Origin: Streptomyces fructofermentans
GTDB lineage: Bacteria; Actinomycetota; Actinomycetes; Streptomycetales; Streptomycetaceae
Assembly (NCBI RefSeq): GCF_014651055.1
Contig: NZ_BMWD01000040.1
Span: 1-54,132, forward strand
DNA: 54,132 nucleotides
Direction: 5' to 3'
Shown here: positions 6,769 through 15,555 of the stretch, piece after piece
How the letters are laid out: every line of letters begins with the position of its first letter
How positions within the stretch are numbered: position 1 is the stretch's first letter
Notes under the pieces: generated by a model
What the model was told of the DNA's origin: nothing
What the model saw: the letters and a program-made list of their open reading frames with translations, nothing else
The model's database searches: none
Position numbers and translations under genes: made by a program

Positions 6769-7134
6769 ATGATGAAGCCTCCCTCCGCCCTGCTCCTGAC
6801 CTGCGGAGCACAACTCGTCGCACTCGACGTGCCGTTCGGCCATGACGAGAAGTCCAGCGCCGAGCGCAGTGTCGTGCTGCGCGCGGCCCTGCGATGCGAC
6901 CGATTCGACGTCGTCGCCCTGACCCGCCAGTGGGACATGTGGATCGACGACGAAGGCTTGTACAACCACCCGGTGAATCCCGCAGCCACGGCTCTCGCCC
7001 GACGGTTCGGCTTCACGCACCAGCACTATCACGGCCCCGTCCTGCTCACCGGAGGGCCCGACGCGGAAGGCAACACCCTGCCGCTGCTGAGGCAGCAGCT
7101 CATCGGCCTGCTGCTCACCTTGGAAGACCTGTGA
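6769..7134 (+). CDS. DUF3846-like protein, 121 aa
   Basis: The C-terminal half carries the pattern I associate with DUF3846 proteins of phages and plasmids: NPAATALARRFGF, then GPVLLTGGPDAEGNTLPL and a hydrophobic helix. The N-terminus has MWIDDEGLYN. The length fits a stand-alone domain. Function in the family is unknown. Two adjacent ATGs (6769, 6772) are possible starts and the ribosome site is weak. It sits in the cassette region but lacks the shared promoter immediately upstream. Confidence 0.6.
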   Translation: MMKPPSALLLTCGAQLVALDVPFGHDEKSSAERSVVLRAALRCDRFDVVALTRQWDMWIDDEGLYNHPVNPAATALARRFGFTHQHYHGPVLLTGGPDAEGNTLPLLRQQLIGLLLTLEDL

Positions 7135-7297
7135 CAGCACCGGGTCCTCGGGCCCGGCCGTGCACGCGACTCCTGCGGGACGAGCCTTCCACCACCGACT
7201 CACCCAGGGGCCGACTCGGCACACTGCGCCATACCGCCGGCGGACTGCCGAGCAGCCCAGCCCTCACCCCCGACCACTCAGCCTGAGGAGTAGTGCC

Positions 7298-7759
7298 ATG
7301 CCCGACCCCACCACCCTGCCCGATCCGTTCGAGACCGCAGCCCAGGCATTCGGGGCATTACTGGATGCCCTTGGACCCGGACACCATCACCTGCTGTGCA
7401 GCGCGTATACCCCCCTCGGGAGCTTCGCCTCCGCGTCAACGACCATCGAATGCACTCCCGACCAGGACCACGTGGACGCCGACTACGAAGGCTGGTTGAT
7501 GTTCTGTCACCTGCTGGCACAGACCTCCATCGCCTTCCGAGGCGCGACCATCTTCACGCGCACGTACACCACCACCAGCACCTCCGTACTACGCGGCTGG
7601 TCCGTCACCAACGGGTGGCCCCACCCCATGACAGCGAACGACGTGTACACGGCGTACTGCATCGACCCCGCCACTGGCGAACCAACCCCGCCGGAGCCGG
7701 ACACGGACTACCAGGCCGGCACCCCACTCACGACCGCATCGGGCGGCACGCGCCACTGA
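7298..7759 (+). CDS. Hypothetical protein, 153 aa
   Basis: ATG with TGAGGAG seven bases upstream. Residues 10-50 form a helix then a beta-like segment (HHLLCSAYTPLGSFASASTTIECT). A mixed stretch with three Cys overall follows, and a Thr-rich strand region (ATIFTRTYTTTSTSVLRGWSV). The C-terminus is Pro/Thr-rich and probably disordered. No family recognised. It follows the DUF3846-like gene with a 163-base gap and is closed by a hairpin at 7937-7963. Confidence 0.65.
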   Translation: MPDPTTLPDPFETAAQAFGALLDALGPGHHHLLCSAYTPLGSFASASTTIECTPDQDHVDADYEGWLMFCHLLAQTSIAFRGATIFTRTYTTTSTSVLRGWSVTNGWPHPMTANDVYTAYCIDPATGEPTPPEPDTDYQAGTPLTTASGGTRH

Positions 7760-7936
7760 GCGCCACGAGGGCATTCCCCACGCCGCCGAGCTGATCCGCA
7801 CCGCTGCCAGCCGTCCAAGACCACGCGTGCTCACTCGTACGCGCAGTCTGCGGCCTTCCCGTACCGACTCCAGCGGGCCCGACAACCGCATGGTCACCAC
7901 AGTCGACAACCACCCCACGGCCTGACCGGCCGACCG

Positions 7937-7963
7937 GACGGGCCAGGACGTGCCCGGCCCGTC
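7937..7963 (+). terminator. Hairpin terminator
   Basis: GACGGGCC (7937-7944) pairs with GGCCCGTC (7956-7963). It lies between the stop at 7759 and the parB-like start at 7990. The rest of that 230-base gap shows nothing I can name. Confidence 0.5.
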
Positions 7964-7989
7964 AAGCACCACCAGCACAGGAGTACCCC

Positions 7990-9562
7990 ATGCCCAGCGC
8001 CTCCCCGGCGAAGAAGACCACGACGACCCCAACCAGAGCCGCCTCTGCCGCAACCCCGAAGACCGCGCGGCCCAAGCCGTCGCCCGTGGAAGAAGCCCAC
8101 GACCGGATCGTCCGCCTCGACCCAGCCCTGATCGTGCGCGACGACTACAACGCCCGGACCACCGGCACCGACCCTGACGACGACCTCAGGGCGTCGGTGG
8201 CCGAACTCGGCGTACAGGACCCCATCCACGTCCGCCCGCTGGAGAACGGGACGTACGGCGCGTTCAAGGGATGGCGCCGAGCACAGGCCCAGCAGACCGC
8301 CAATGCAACGGCCGAGGCCGAGGGCAGGCCCACGCGTGAAATCCCCGCGATCATCCGGGCCGGACCTGGTAGGCAACGACGCGATGGCGCACCTGCTGTC
8401 TCTGATCGAGAACGATCACCGAGACCAGATGCACGACCGCGACCGGGTCAAGGCCATCGAGACGCTGGCGCTCATTGATGTGAGCGAGGAGCAGCGCGAG
8501 AAGATGGCCCGCGCCCTGAAGATCAAGCGGGCGGAGCTGCGTGCGGCGCGCGAGGCCGCCCGCCTGGACGACGCCCAGCTCCACCGGGCAAGCATCCAGG
8601 GTTTCGACCTGATTCAGATGGCCGAAATGGCCGAGGTCGGCAACGTCTCCCGGGCCGTTCAGATACTGGAAGACGCTCACGCGAAGGACGCTGCCGAGGA
8701 AAGCGGCGGGCGCGGCCACTGGGACCAAGCCCTGGCCCGGCTCCGGCAGTCCAAGGCCGACGCCGAAGCCCGTCAGACGGCACTGGACGGGCTGAAAAGG
8801 GCCGACGTCCCTCTGCTGCCCGACTACTTCCCGTACGGAACGAAGGACACCTCCCGACCGCTGACCGAGCTACGCACACCCCTGGGCGCGCCGCTCACGC
8901 CGGACAAGCACGCCTACTGCTCCGGCCATGCCGCCCGCCTCGATGAGGAGTTCCAGCCCGTCTGGTACTGCTCCGACCCCGCCACATACGGCCACAAGCT
9001 GCGCCCAGGAGCCAAGCCGACCAAGCAATCCATGAGCGAGGAGGACAAGGAGGCACGGGCGCGGACCATCGCGGGCAACAAGGCGTGGAAGACCGCGCGA
9101 ACGGTCCGCGAGGACTTCGTGAAGCGGCTATGCAAGGGAAAGTCTCTGCCCGAACCCGTGCGGCAGTTCGCCCTGCGCACGGTGATGAGCCCGCCCTACC
9201 TGTACGCAAAGTGGTGTGAGCAGGGCGAGACCGAGTCCGTCGCCCAGCTCCTCGGGGTCCCGGACCCCACCGCCGACCGATCCCGGACCAGCCGCGAGGG
9301 CGATCCGTTCGACGACCTGGTCGCCCGCCTGGGCAAAGCCAAAGGATGGCACCAGGTTTTCGCTCAGGTGGCCGCCGCCTTCGAGTACAGCATGCGCGAG
9401 CCGAAGACGTGGCAGGGCCTCAGCCGCCACCAAGCCGCCTACCTGCTGTGCCTGAAAGCGGAGGGCTATCGACTGTCCGACGTCGAGGAACTCACCGTCA
9501 CCAAGTACCTCCCCCAACCGAACGACGAGAACGAGGACCAAGTCACCGACCTGGCCGCCTGA
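7990..9562 (+). pseudogene. ParB-like nuclease-domain protein, split by a frameshift
   Basis: The N-terminal part has the ParB/Spo0J pattern: IVRDDYNART, DLRASVAELGVQDPIHVRPLENGTY, then GWRRAQAQQ in place of the G-x-RR box. At about 8362 one extra G in GGGCCGGACC shifts the frame. Removing it joins IPAIIRA directly to DLVGNDAMAHLLSLIENDHR, the next conserved ParB block. The downstream frame then runs about 400 residues and includes a Cys-containing middle (YCSGH, WYCSD). ATG 7990 has ACAGGAG upstream. ParB-like proteins bind DNA and CTP for partitioning or act as plasmid regulators; the long C-terminus is not standard. The break could be a sequencing error, a real pseudogene or programmed shifting. 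Confidence 0.75.
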
Positions 9563-9930
9563 GCCTGCCGGTCGCGGCGTTGCGAACGGAGGTGCCGCGC
9601 CCGACCGTCTCACCTCCGCCACAGCCAAGAACCACGCCGTGCCCGACAGCATCTGTCCATCGGAACGTTGGCGCCACCGCGCGACCGCTCGCGCAGCCTT
9701 CGGAACCACCCGTGCCCGCAGCAATGCGACGCGTGGCTACCGCAGATGCGAGATCCGCGACAAGCGGGCGAAAGGACGGCCACCGCAGTGCACTTCGGAA
9801 GTGCCCGTCTCTGAGCGCCGTTCACAAACGGGTCCAGCGTCTGACGACCCCACCATCCCACCCTGTCGATCCGGCCGGGCACGGGCGTGCCCGGCCGGAT
9901 CCGATCAGTCTGTGAAGGATCGATCTCCGC
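9563..9930 (+). terminator. Intergenic region with a perfect 14-bp hairpin (9869-9900)
   Basis: ATCCGGCCGGGCAC pairs perfectly with its complement ending at 9900 around GGGC. A smaller GCACTT/AAGTGC hairpin lies near 9798. The hairpin is 30 bases before the next start codon, so it either terminates parB-like transcription or forms part of the next leader. No gene is seen in the region. Confidence 0.55.
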
Positions 9931-10344
9931 ATGAATCTGGCGATACCCCAGCGGTGTACGCACCGCCCCCTGGCCGGCGGGCTCATCGTGCCCTGGGTCT
10001 CCATGATCCACAACGGCCATGCCGCTTTCGGAAGCCTCGACGCCGAGCGCGTGTTCCGCGCCTACCGCGACCACCTGTGCCAAATCTGCGGCCACAAATT
10101 GGACGAGCGGTGTTTCCTCATCGTCCGACCGGCCGACCAGGCCCGCGGCTACTCACCCGAACCCGCTCTGCACCCGGAATGCCTGCCCTACGCGGCCGCG
10201 CACTGCCCGATGCTCAACGGCACTGCCATGCACTACCGCCGCGCTCCGGTACTGGCCAGCCACCCCGCTGGAAGACCCTGCACCGATCCATCGTGCCCCT
10301 GCCCGTCACGCGACCCCGACCAAGGCCATGCCTCCCGCAGATGA
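9931..10344 (+). CDS. Zinc-ribbon hypothetical protein, 137 aa
   Basis: ATG with GAAGGAT 10 bases upstream. A CQICG knuckle at about residue 50 and HPECLPYAAAHCPML at about 80-95 give a plausible treble-clef or HNH-like zinc site, with a further Cys pair at the C-terminus (CTDPSCPC). The front half has GGLIVPWVSMIHNGHAAFG. Similar proteins are frequent in Streptomyces accessory DNA under uninformative names; I recognise the layout but no function. Its stop overlaps the next start (ATGA). Confidence 0.68.
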   Translation: MNLAIPQRCTHRPLAGGLIVPWVSMIHNGHAAFGSLDAERVFRAYRDHLCQICGHKLDERCFLIVRPADQARGYSPEPALHPECLPYAAAHCPMLNGTAMHYRRAPVLASHPAGRPCTDPSCPCPSRDPDQGHASRR

Positions 10345-10523
10345 TCTCCACCGCCGACTATCACCTCGTAGCCCAACCGGACGTACCTGGTGCGCCAGCA
10401 GGCATCGGCCTCGCTGTCCCGATCCGGCGGAAGCGCCTGCTGCGCGAGGCCGCCCTGCCCGCAGACGCGAAGCAGTTGCTCGAGCTGCTGCGCCGCGCAC
10501 TCGACCTGGAGAACGATGGGTGA
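10341..10523 (+). CDS. Small hypothetical protein, 60 aa, coupled to 9931 gene
   Basis: ATG 10341 overlaps the upstream stop as ATGA, which implies translational coupling. The sequence is MISTADYHLVAQPDVPG, a short strand-rich part, then a basic turn (IRRKRLLRE) and a Leu-rich helix (AKQLLELLRRALDLE). No family recognised. The product could be a partner of the zinc-ribbon protein. Confidence in coding comes from the overlap and the coherent amphipathic helix. Confidence 0.58.
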   Translation: MISTADYHLVAQPDVPGAPAGIGLAVPIRRKRLLREAALPADAKQLLELLRRALDLENDG

Positions 10524-10820
10524 ACCCCGCCCTGCGAATGGCTGCCGATCCGGTTGAGGCTCGCTTGCCTCAGTGAGGCACTGGTGACCGTGGGGCACGT
10601 AACCGGAGCATCGGGGCGTCCACCGGCTGCAGACAACTTCTGCGTGTACCGCGGGGCGGACGACGGTACCGGGAGGGCGAACCCTCTGGTATGGCCGCCC
10701 AAAGCGAACTCGGGTTGCCCGAGTTGACGCCACCCGACTCCCGTCGGGACGGCGCCGTTGATGGCGCGGACGCGCTGGTGGGCACCTGATCGCGTAACTC
10801 ATTGTGCTAGCCGTTGTCTG
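10524..10820. other. Intergenic region with inverted repeats
   Basis: No gene seen. TGCCTCA/TGAGGCA around one base (10566-10580) and AACTCGGG/CCCGAGTT around TTG (10708-10726) are perfect inverted repeats. The region separates converging genes (10341 to the right, the PIN gene to the left), so they may act as terminators for both sides. Confidence 0.5.
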
Positions 10821-12203
10821 TTAGCCCCTGTCGGAAGGTTCGCTCCCAGCTTCGCCGCTGTCTCGGGTTTGCCACAGGTCGCCTCCCTCGTACTTGCTCC
10901 GAAGCAGGGGAATCACCCCGCTGGGAATGCGGAACCCCTTCGCCCAGGAAGGGTCGGTGGCGTGGCCGTAGACAGTGGTAAGCAGGAACGGCTCCCCTCC
11001 TGTCAGCACACCTGTCGCTTGCAGATCCCTCGACAGAGTGCCGATCGGTTGGGTGAAGCCGCGGAGTCTGCGTGTCTCGTCGTAGCTGGCAAGCTCGTAC
11101 ACCGTCTCCCGGTCCACGAACCCGCCGTTCGCCGCAGCCGCAACAATTGCTTTGACTCGGGATGGATAACGCCTCATCAGTTCATCCATGAACGCCGCCA
11201 GCGACTCCGCCGTCCAGGCTTCATCTTCGGAGACTTTGTCGGCCGATGCCTCGCCCAGTTGCTCCAGGTCGCGGACCGATCCCTCGTCCACGTTCAGTTC
11301 GAGGAGTTCTTTGGCCCAGCGGAGCAGTTCGCTTGGAGTGAGCATGTAGAGCCCTACCCCGGCCTGCTCCCGCAGTTCCTGGAGGAGTTCAGCACGAGGA
11401 CGAGGCGGGATGTCGTATCCGCGGTTGGTCCACCAGTCCTTCTTCACGTCCCCCGTGACCAGTAGAACGTCGCATCCGCGGTGCCGGGCCTCCGCCATGA
11501 GCTGTACCCACACGAGGTAGTCACCGGCTGCTAGCTCTGGTTCCTTGGTACGGAAGTCCTCGTACCCCGGCGGTATCCCCTCGTCGGCGCGCTCCTGCGC
11601 CTCTTTCACGGCCTTGTCGTATTCATCCGACGGCAGCGGCTCGCCGACCCGGCCGTGCAGAAGCGGTTCCAGGGCCTTGAGCACCGGGTCAGTGTGAGTG
11701 GTGCCAGTCTCCTTGAGTGCGTCGCACTCGGCCTGCGCCCGGATGAACTTCTTGAGGCTGCCGGCCGCTTCGGCGAGCTCGGTCAGGTCTCGGTCGGTCC
11801 GCTCTACAGCCTCTTCGTTGTCCTTGAGTTGGACGGCGTTCAGCCAGGTGGTCACTACTGTCCGGGCCGCGTTGACCGCCTTATCGAGCGCGGCGCTCGC
11901 CTCATTGGCCTTGGTTGCGTGGTGATGGCGTACGGTCGGCGACTCGCGGTTACGCCAGAACTCAGTGAGCACCTGGTGTGGAACCCATAGGCGCTCGCGA
12001 AGCCTCGCGAGGGCGGCAAGGGTGTCCCGGCGGGTGCTCTCGTTCGAGCGGTATAGGTTGAGCAGCACGTTGGTGTCAAGCACGACCAGACCGGAATCGA
12101 AGATCCGCTCGTAGTCGGATCGGAGTGGACTGCGATGGGCCTCGTCGCAGTCGAAAACGCCCCGCACTTGCGGCTGGTCGGACGTGGTGGGCGCTGCTGC
12201 CAT
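10821..12203 (-). CDS. PIN-like domain nuclease, 460 aa
   Basis: The N-terminal 240 residues look like a large PIN-like RNase domain (PIN_8/DUF4935 type). GLVVLDTNVLLNLYR near residue 40 holds the first catalytic Asp, WVPHQVLTEFWRNRES carries the usual Glu, and CDVLLVTGDVKKDWW near 245 supplies the last acidic cluster. A long charged helical insert separates them. The C-terminal 150 residues (MRRYPSRVKAIVAAAANGGFVDRETVYEL) look like a separate helical or winged-helix domain. I chose ATG 12203, which has GGGGAG at the right distance, over an in-frame start 30 bases earlier. It is monocistronic, divergent from the 12438 promoter. Such nucleases occur as stand-alone defence or stress proteins; that role is inferred. 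Confidence 0.78.
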   Translation of the reverse strand: MAAAPTTSDQPQVRGVFDCDEAHRSPLRSDYERIFDSGLVVLDTNVLLNLYRSNESTRRDTLAALARLRERLWVPHQVLTEFWRNRESPTVRHHHATKANEASAALDKAVNAARTVVTTWLNAVQLKDNEEAVERTDRDLTELAEAAGSLKKFIRAQAECDALKETGTTHTDPVLKALEPLLHGRVGEPLPSDEYDKAVKEAQERADEGIPPGYEDFRTKEPELAAGDYLVWVQLMAEARHRGCDVLLVTGDVKKDWWTNRGYDIPPRPRAELLQELREQAGVGLYMLTPSELLRWAKELLELNVDEGSVRDLEQLGEASADKVSEDEAWTAESLAAFMDELMRRYPSRVKAIVAAAANGGFVDRETVYELASYDETRRLRGFTQPIGTLSRDLQATGVLTGGEPFLLTTVYGHATDPSWAKGFRIPSGVIPLLRSKYEGGDLWQTRDSGEAGSEPSDRG

Positions 12204-12437
12204 GAAACGCTCCCCTGGAATCGTAAGGCGCATCAGCCCTCCCCGGCTGGGTGCGCGGGGGAAAGTCTAGGACCGGATCGAACCACTGCGACCGAGGAAA
12301 CAGCGGCGATTCCGACACCCCGGACGTCTGCCGATCAACGGGCGCCAGGGCTGGTCATCCGACGCGATCCACGGCGAAGTACCCATGGGCCCGGATGACG
12401 TGCAACTGACCCGTCAGCGAGGATCCCGATCTACAGC

Positions 12438-12467
12438 TTGCCAACCACGGATTCGTATATCTAGTAT
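12438..12467 (+). promoter_or_regulatory. Shared-family promoter, copy 5, without the GTGACG hairpin
   Basis: TTGCCA (12438-12443), 18 bp, TAGTAT (12462-12467), in the block TATCTAGTATCGAA. The 5' UTR that follows lacks the GTGACG hairpin and instead ends in a strong AAAGGAGGG before ATG 12536. The rest of 12204-12437 shows nothing I can name beyond the PIN gene's upstream region. Confidence 0.7.
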
Positions 12468-12535
12468 CGAATAATTGGCACTGGTGTAATTTTGCAACGG
12501 CCCACCGAGATCGCGCCCGAAAGGAGGGCACCAGC

Positions 12536-12658
12536 ATGCAGGTCGACGGCACCCGCCAGATATACGCGTCACCGCTGCCGACGACCTCGCCGTCCTCCGC
12601 CCATCCGGCCCGCACGGCCCTTCGCCCTTCACCACGCCTTCCTGGAGGAAGACGATGA
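12536..12658 (+). CDS. Leader-type small ORF, 40 aa
   Basis: ATG 12536 has the strong ribosome site AAAGGAGGG eight bases upstream, and its TGA overlaps the ATG of the triple-HTH gene as ATGA. The peptide (MQVDGTRQIYASPLP...) is Pro/Ser/Arg-rich with no recognisable domain. The downstream gene has its own site (TGGAGGAAG) inside this ORF. It probably acts in translational coupling; a stable product is uncertain. Confidence 0.5.
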   Translation: MQVDGTRQIYASPLPTTSPSSAHPARTALRPSPRLPGGRR

Positions 12659-13551
12659 CCGGCACCGACGAGAACGAACTCCTGGACTCCAAGCAGATCC
12701 ACGACGAGTTCGGTCTCAGCCCTTCGCGCCTGAGCGAGCTGTACCGGGACCGCACCACCACCGGATGCCCGGAGCCGGACGCGATCGAGGGCCGGCGCCG
12801 CCAGTGGAAGCGCGGCACCATCGGCCCCTTCCTGACGGCCTACCGCGCGGCAAAGACGTCCCAGTCCTCCGTCCGCCACAGTCTGCTCACCGGCCCCCGC
12901 GATCGGTTGATGTCGACGTCGGAGGTGGCCAAGGTGCTCGGCCACAAGCGGACCGTGACCCTGCTCGGCTGGCTGCAGGACCGGCCCGGGTACTTCCCCG
13001 AGCCCGATGTCGCAGAGACCACCGACGGCGGCCGGCTTCGCCGCTCCTGGTATCTGGGCACCGTCGCCGACTGGATCGACCAGCGTCCCGGCCCGGGCAA
13101 CACCCAGAGCAAGTCCCGCACGCAGGCGGCACCTCCGGCCGAGAACGGAGACCCGGAGGAGTTGCTCGACACCAAGCAGGCCGCACCAATGCTCGGCTAC
13201 AGCAACCACCTGGAACTCAACCGAGCCATCGCCCGCGGCATCCTGCCCGAGCTCGCCAGACCGGACGACGTCCTCCGCAGCAACCGGGGCCTGAGCAGCA
13301 ACCGCTACAAGCGCCGACGGGTCGCCGCTCTCGCACATGCCCGCCAGCAGATCCCGACCAGCGCCGAACTCGACGAGCGCCGCATGGCAGCAGCCGTGCA
13401 TGCCCTGCGCACGGCCACCGACCCTGGAGCGGTCACCGTCGAGGTCCTGGCCGAGTCCCACCCCGGCCACGGCAGCACCATTGCATGGAAGAGGGCGATC
13501 GACGAGGCCCGCGGCACCCTGCAGGCGGACAACACGCACGAACGGAGGTAG
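12655..13551 (+). CDS. DNA-binding protein with three tandem excisionase-like HTH modules, 298 aa
   Basis: Three similar segments follow one another. LLDSKQIHDEFGLSPSRLSEL (split here for length: about residues 9-29) leads module 1, LMSTSEVAKVLGHKRTV at about 85 leads module 2, and LLDTKQAAPMLGYSNHL at about 170 leads module 3. Each has the S/T-x-x-x-A-x-x-L-G helix-turn-helix opening of HTH_17/MerR-like proteins and a basic tail (RRRQWKRGTI, RLRRSWYLGTV, NRYKRRRVAAL). A charged C-terminal helical part follows. It could bind repeated operators or iterons cooperatively. It is expressed from the same promoter family as the left-end cassettes, so it is a candidate regulator of them or of replication. 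That link is inference. Confidence 0.7.
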   Translation: MTGTDENELLDSKQIHDEFGLSPSRLSELYRDRTTTGCPEPDAIEGRRRQWKRGTIGPFLTAYRAAKTSQSSVRHSLLTGPRDRLMSTSEVAKVLGHKRTVTLLGWLQDRPGYFPEPDVAETTDGGRLRRSWYLGTVADWIDQRPGPGNTQSKSRTQAAPPAENGDPEELLDTKQAAPMLGYSNHLELNRAIARGILPELARPDDVLRSNRGLSSNRYKRRRVAALAHARQQIPTSAELDERRMAAAVHALRTATDPGAVTVEVLAESHPGHGSTIAWKRAIDEARGTLQADNTHERR

Positions 13552-14156
13552 CGCGCTGCCGGCGCTATCCTGACGATGTACGGCACCCGGCTGTGGGTTT
13601 CCTTCGTGTGACCCCGGCGGGCCGGGTGTGTCGGCCGATGGCCGGGGGAGGCTGTCAACCTCCCACCGGGATCCTCGGATCCCGGGCCGGCCATCGCTCC
13701 GTTCGGACGCCAGCCGCGCGGGCAAGTTCGCCCCCCCCTTTGCCCCTTCCCCCTGTCCTGCTGGTCGAGGAGCGGTGAGAGGAGCGGTGAAGGGCCGCCC
13801 CGACCATCGGCGTCGACCGGCGCCACCGGGCCCGCCGATGGGGCAGAACCCTTACGCCACACGTGGTTCTGCACGCCCAGTCCAGGACGAGGCGACCGCT
13901 GACGAAGGCCGGCCCCCGGGCACTTGTGCGGCATCCTCCCCGCCTTTTTGCCTAACAGGGATTCAGACGCAGACTGCGAAGCCTCAAGCGCTGCCCACGT
14001 CCTCACACGAAGAACAATTCCAGACCGCGGTCGGGCCGACCACAGCTCTCGTGTTCCCATCGTGACCGTGGTCGGGGCATTGTGGTCGGTGGTCGGGTCT
14101 GGGCCAGCGGGTCTCCTCAAGGTCGGCTATGACCCGTACCGAGCTGGGAGATACAA
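13552..14156. other. Structured intergenic region upstream of the replication-relaxation gene
   Basis: No gene seen in 600 bases. GGGAGG/CCTCCC (13646-13664) is followed by a perfect CCGGGATCC/GGATCCCGG palindrome (13666-13685). Near 14030 is GGTCGG-G-CCGACC, and GTGGTCGG is repeated directly at 14068-14075, 14082-14089 and again at about 14089-14096. Repeats plus dyads directly before a replication-associated gene resemble an operator or an origin with iterons. Confidence 0.5.
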
Positions 14157-15053
14157 GTGACCACCACCCCCACGGCGTCGTTCACTCCCCGGCCCGCCGA
14201 GCCGCTGCCCCATCAGCTCCTGGCCGCGCTCGCCCAGCACCGAATCGCCACCACCAGCCAACTCCGCGACATGCTGCGCCCCAACGCCGCCCGCCAAACC
14301 ATCTCCACCCCGCTGAACAGACTGCAGCACGAGGAACTTGTCGACTACACAGTGCTCCCCCAGTCCAACCGCACCCGCGCCTGGTACCTCACGATCGAGG
14401 GAGCCCGCCTCACGCGGGACTTCCCCGCACTGCGGGGCCGTCCTCCCCATCCGATCAACTCCACAACGGCCGCTTCACTGAAAACCCCGCACACACTCAC
14501 CGTCGTGCGCACCCACCTGGCCTTCGCCGCCGACGCCCAACGACTGGGACACGAACACGGCCCCTGGGACTGGACCCCCGAGATCTCCCACCCCCTGGGA
14601 GAAGGACAACGGCTCGTAGCCGACGCCGTCATGCACTACACCGTCACCACCGGCGAACACCAGCGAAAACTCCGAGCGTTCATCGAAGTCGACCGCACCA
14701 CCATGAGCAGCGAACGCCTCGCCGTGAAGCTGATCGAGTACGCCCGACTGTTCCACTACGAGGCCCAACCCGTCGGCCGCCGCAAGCCCGCATCCACCGG
14801 CCCGGTCTGGCTCCGCTGGTATCCGGTCTTCCCCCGCGTGCTCTTCGTCCTCACCGGCGCCACCCGAGCCAGACTCGACCACCGAATCCGGGACCTGCAG
14901 GCGATGGTCGCCCAACATCCGCTCGTGGCAGCCCTCGCCCGCGAAGTCCGACTCGCAGCCGCCGTACTGGAAGACATCGAAAACCACGACCCCGCCACAC
15001 CACCATGGGTGCCACTCACCGGCGGCGAACCCCGCACATGGGCAGACCTGTAG
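14157..15053 (+). CDS. Replication-relaxation family protein, 298 aa
   Basis: Matches the replication-relaxation family (Replic_Relax). The N-terminal winged helix comes first (LAALAQHRIATTSQLRDML, RQTISTPLNRLQHEELVDY), followed by ALRGRPPHPINSTTAASLKT and PHTLTVVRTHLAFA. A nuclease-like core follows: LVADAVMHYTV, then FIEVDRTTMSSERLAVKLIEY, where E-V-D and the later E/K resemble a PD-(D/E)XK arrangement. The length is typical. GTG start with GGGAG six bases upstream. The family is found on actinobacterial plasmids and integrative elements. It lies just left of array 1 with no partner gene. Direct GTGGTCGG repeats upstream suggest control or an origin. Confidence 0.85.
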   Translation: MTTTPTASFTPRPAEPLPHQLLAALAQHRIATTSQLRDMLRPNAARQTISTPLNRLQHEELVDYTVLPQSNRTRAWYLTIEGARLTRDFPALRGRPPHPINSTTAASLKTPHTLTVVRTHLAFAADAQRLGHEHGPWDWTPEISHPLGEGQRLVADAVMHYTVTTGEHQRKLRAFIEVDRTTMSSERLAVKLIEYARLFHYEAQPVGRRKPASTGPVWLRWYPVFPRVLFVLTGATRARLDHRIRDLQAMVAQHPLVAALAREVRLAAAVLEDIENHDPATPPWVPLTGGEPRTWADL

Positions 15054-15160
15054 CAACCCCGCCGTGCACCTGAACAGACACGACACGACCTCGTGCCGCC
15101 GCACATCCACGGCCTCTTCCCACGGACCCCTACCGAAACGCCACCAAGGCACACACGCGA

Positions 15161-15555
15161 GTGACCATCCCCGCGGGTGCGGGGAGCAGCGGAGAAACGG
15201 CTGTGCCGCCGTCCCGGGGTGGGGACCATCCCCGCGGGTGCGGGGAGCAGTGCCAGACCGGCGCGGACATCCTGACCGTCGAGGGACCATCCCCGCGGGT
15301 GCGGGGAGCAGCAGCGTCCGCCCGTGAGCGCCCTGGGGTCGCCGGGACCATCCCCGCGGGTGCGGGGAGCAGGTGCCGTAGCCGGTGCGGAACGAGGCGA
15401 CGTCGGGACCATCCCCGCGGGTGCGGGGAGCAGTCACCGGCGGGCCGCCCGCTGCTGCTTGACGAGGGACCATCCCCGCGGGTGCGGGGAGCAGGCGGCC
15501 CGCCCCAGCACGCGGCGGCGCTCGGTGGGACCATCCCCGCGGGTGCGGGGAGCAG
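15161..15555 (-). CRISPR. CRISPR array 1, type I-E, 7 repeats and 6 spacers
   Basis: 29-bp repeats start at 15161, 15222, 15283, 15344, 15405, 15466 and 15527, with 32-bp spacers. On the plus strand a repeat begins GGGACCATCC, forms the hairpin CCCCGC-GGGT-GCGGGG and ends GAGCAG. The leftmost repeat begins GTGACC, the kind of decay expected at the trailer end. The leader is on the right, so the array is read leftward. No adjacent cas gene remains, though relics of the cas3 start region follow the leader. Confidence 0.97.
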
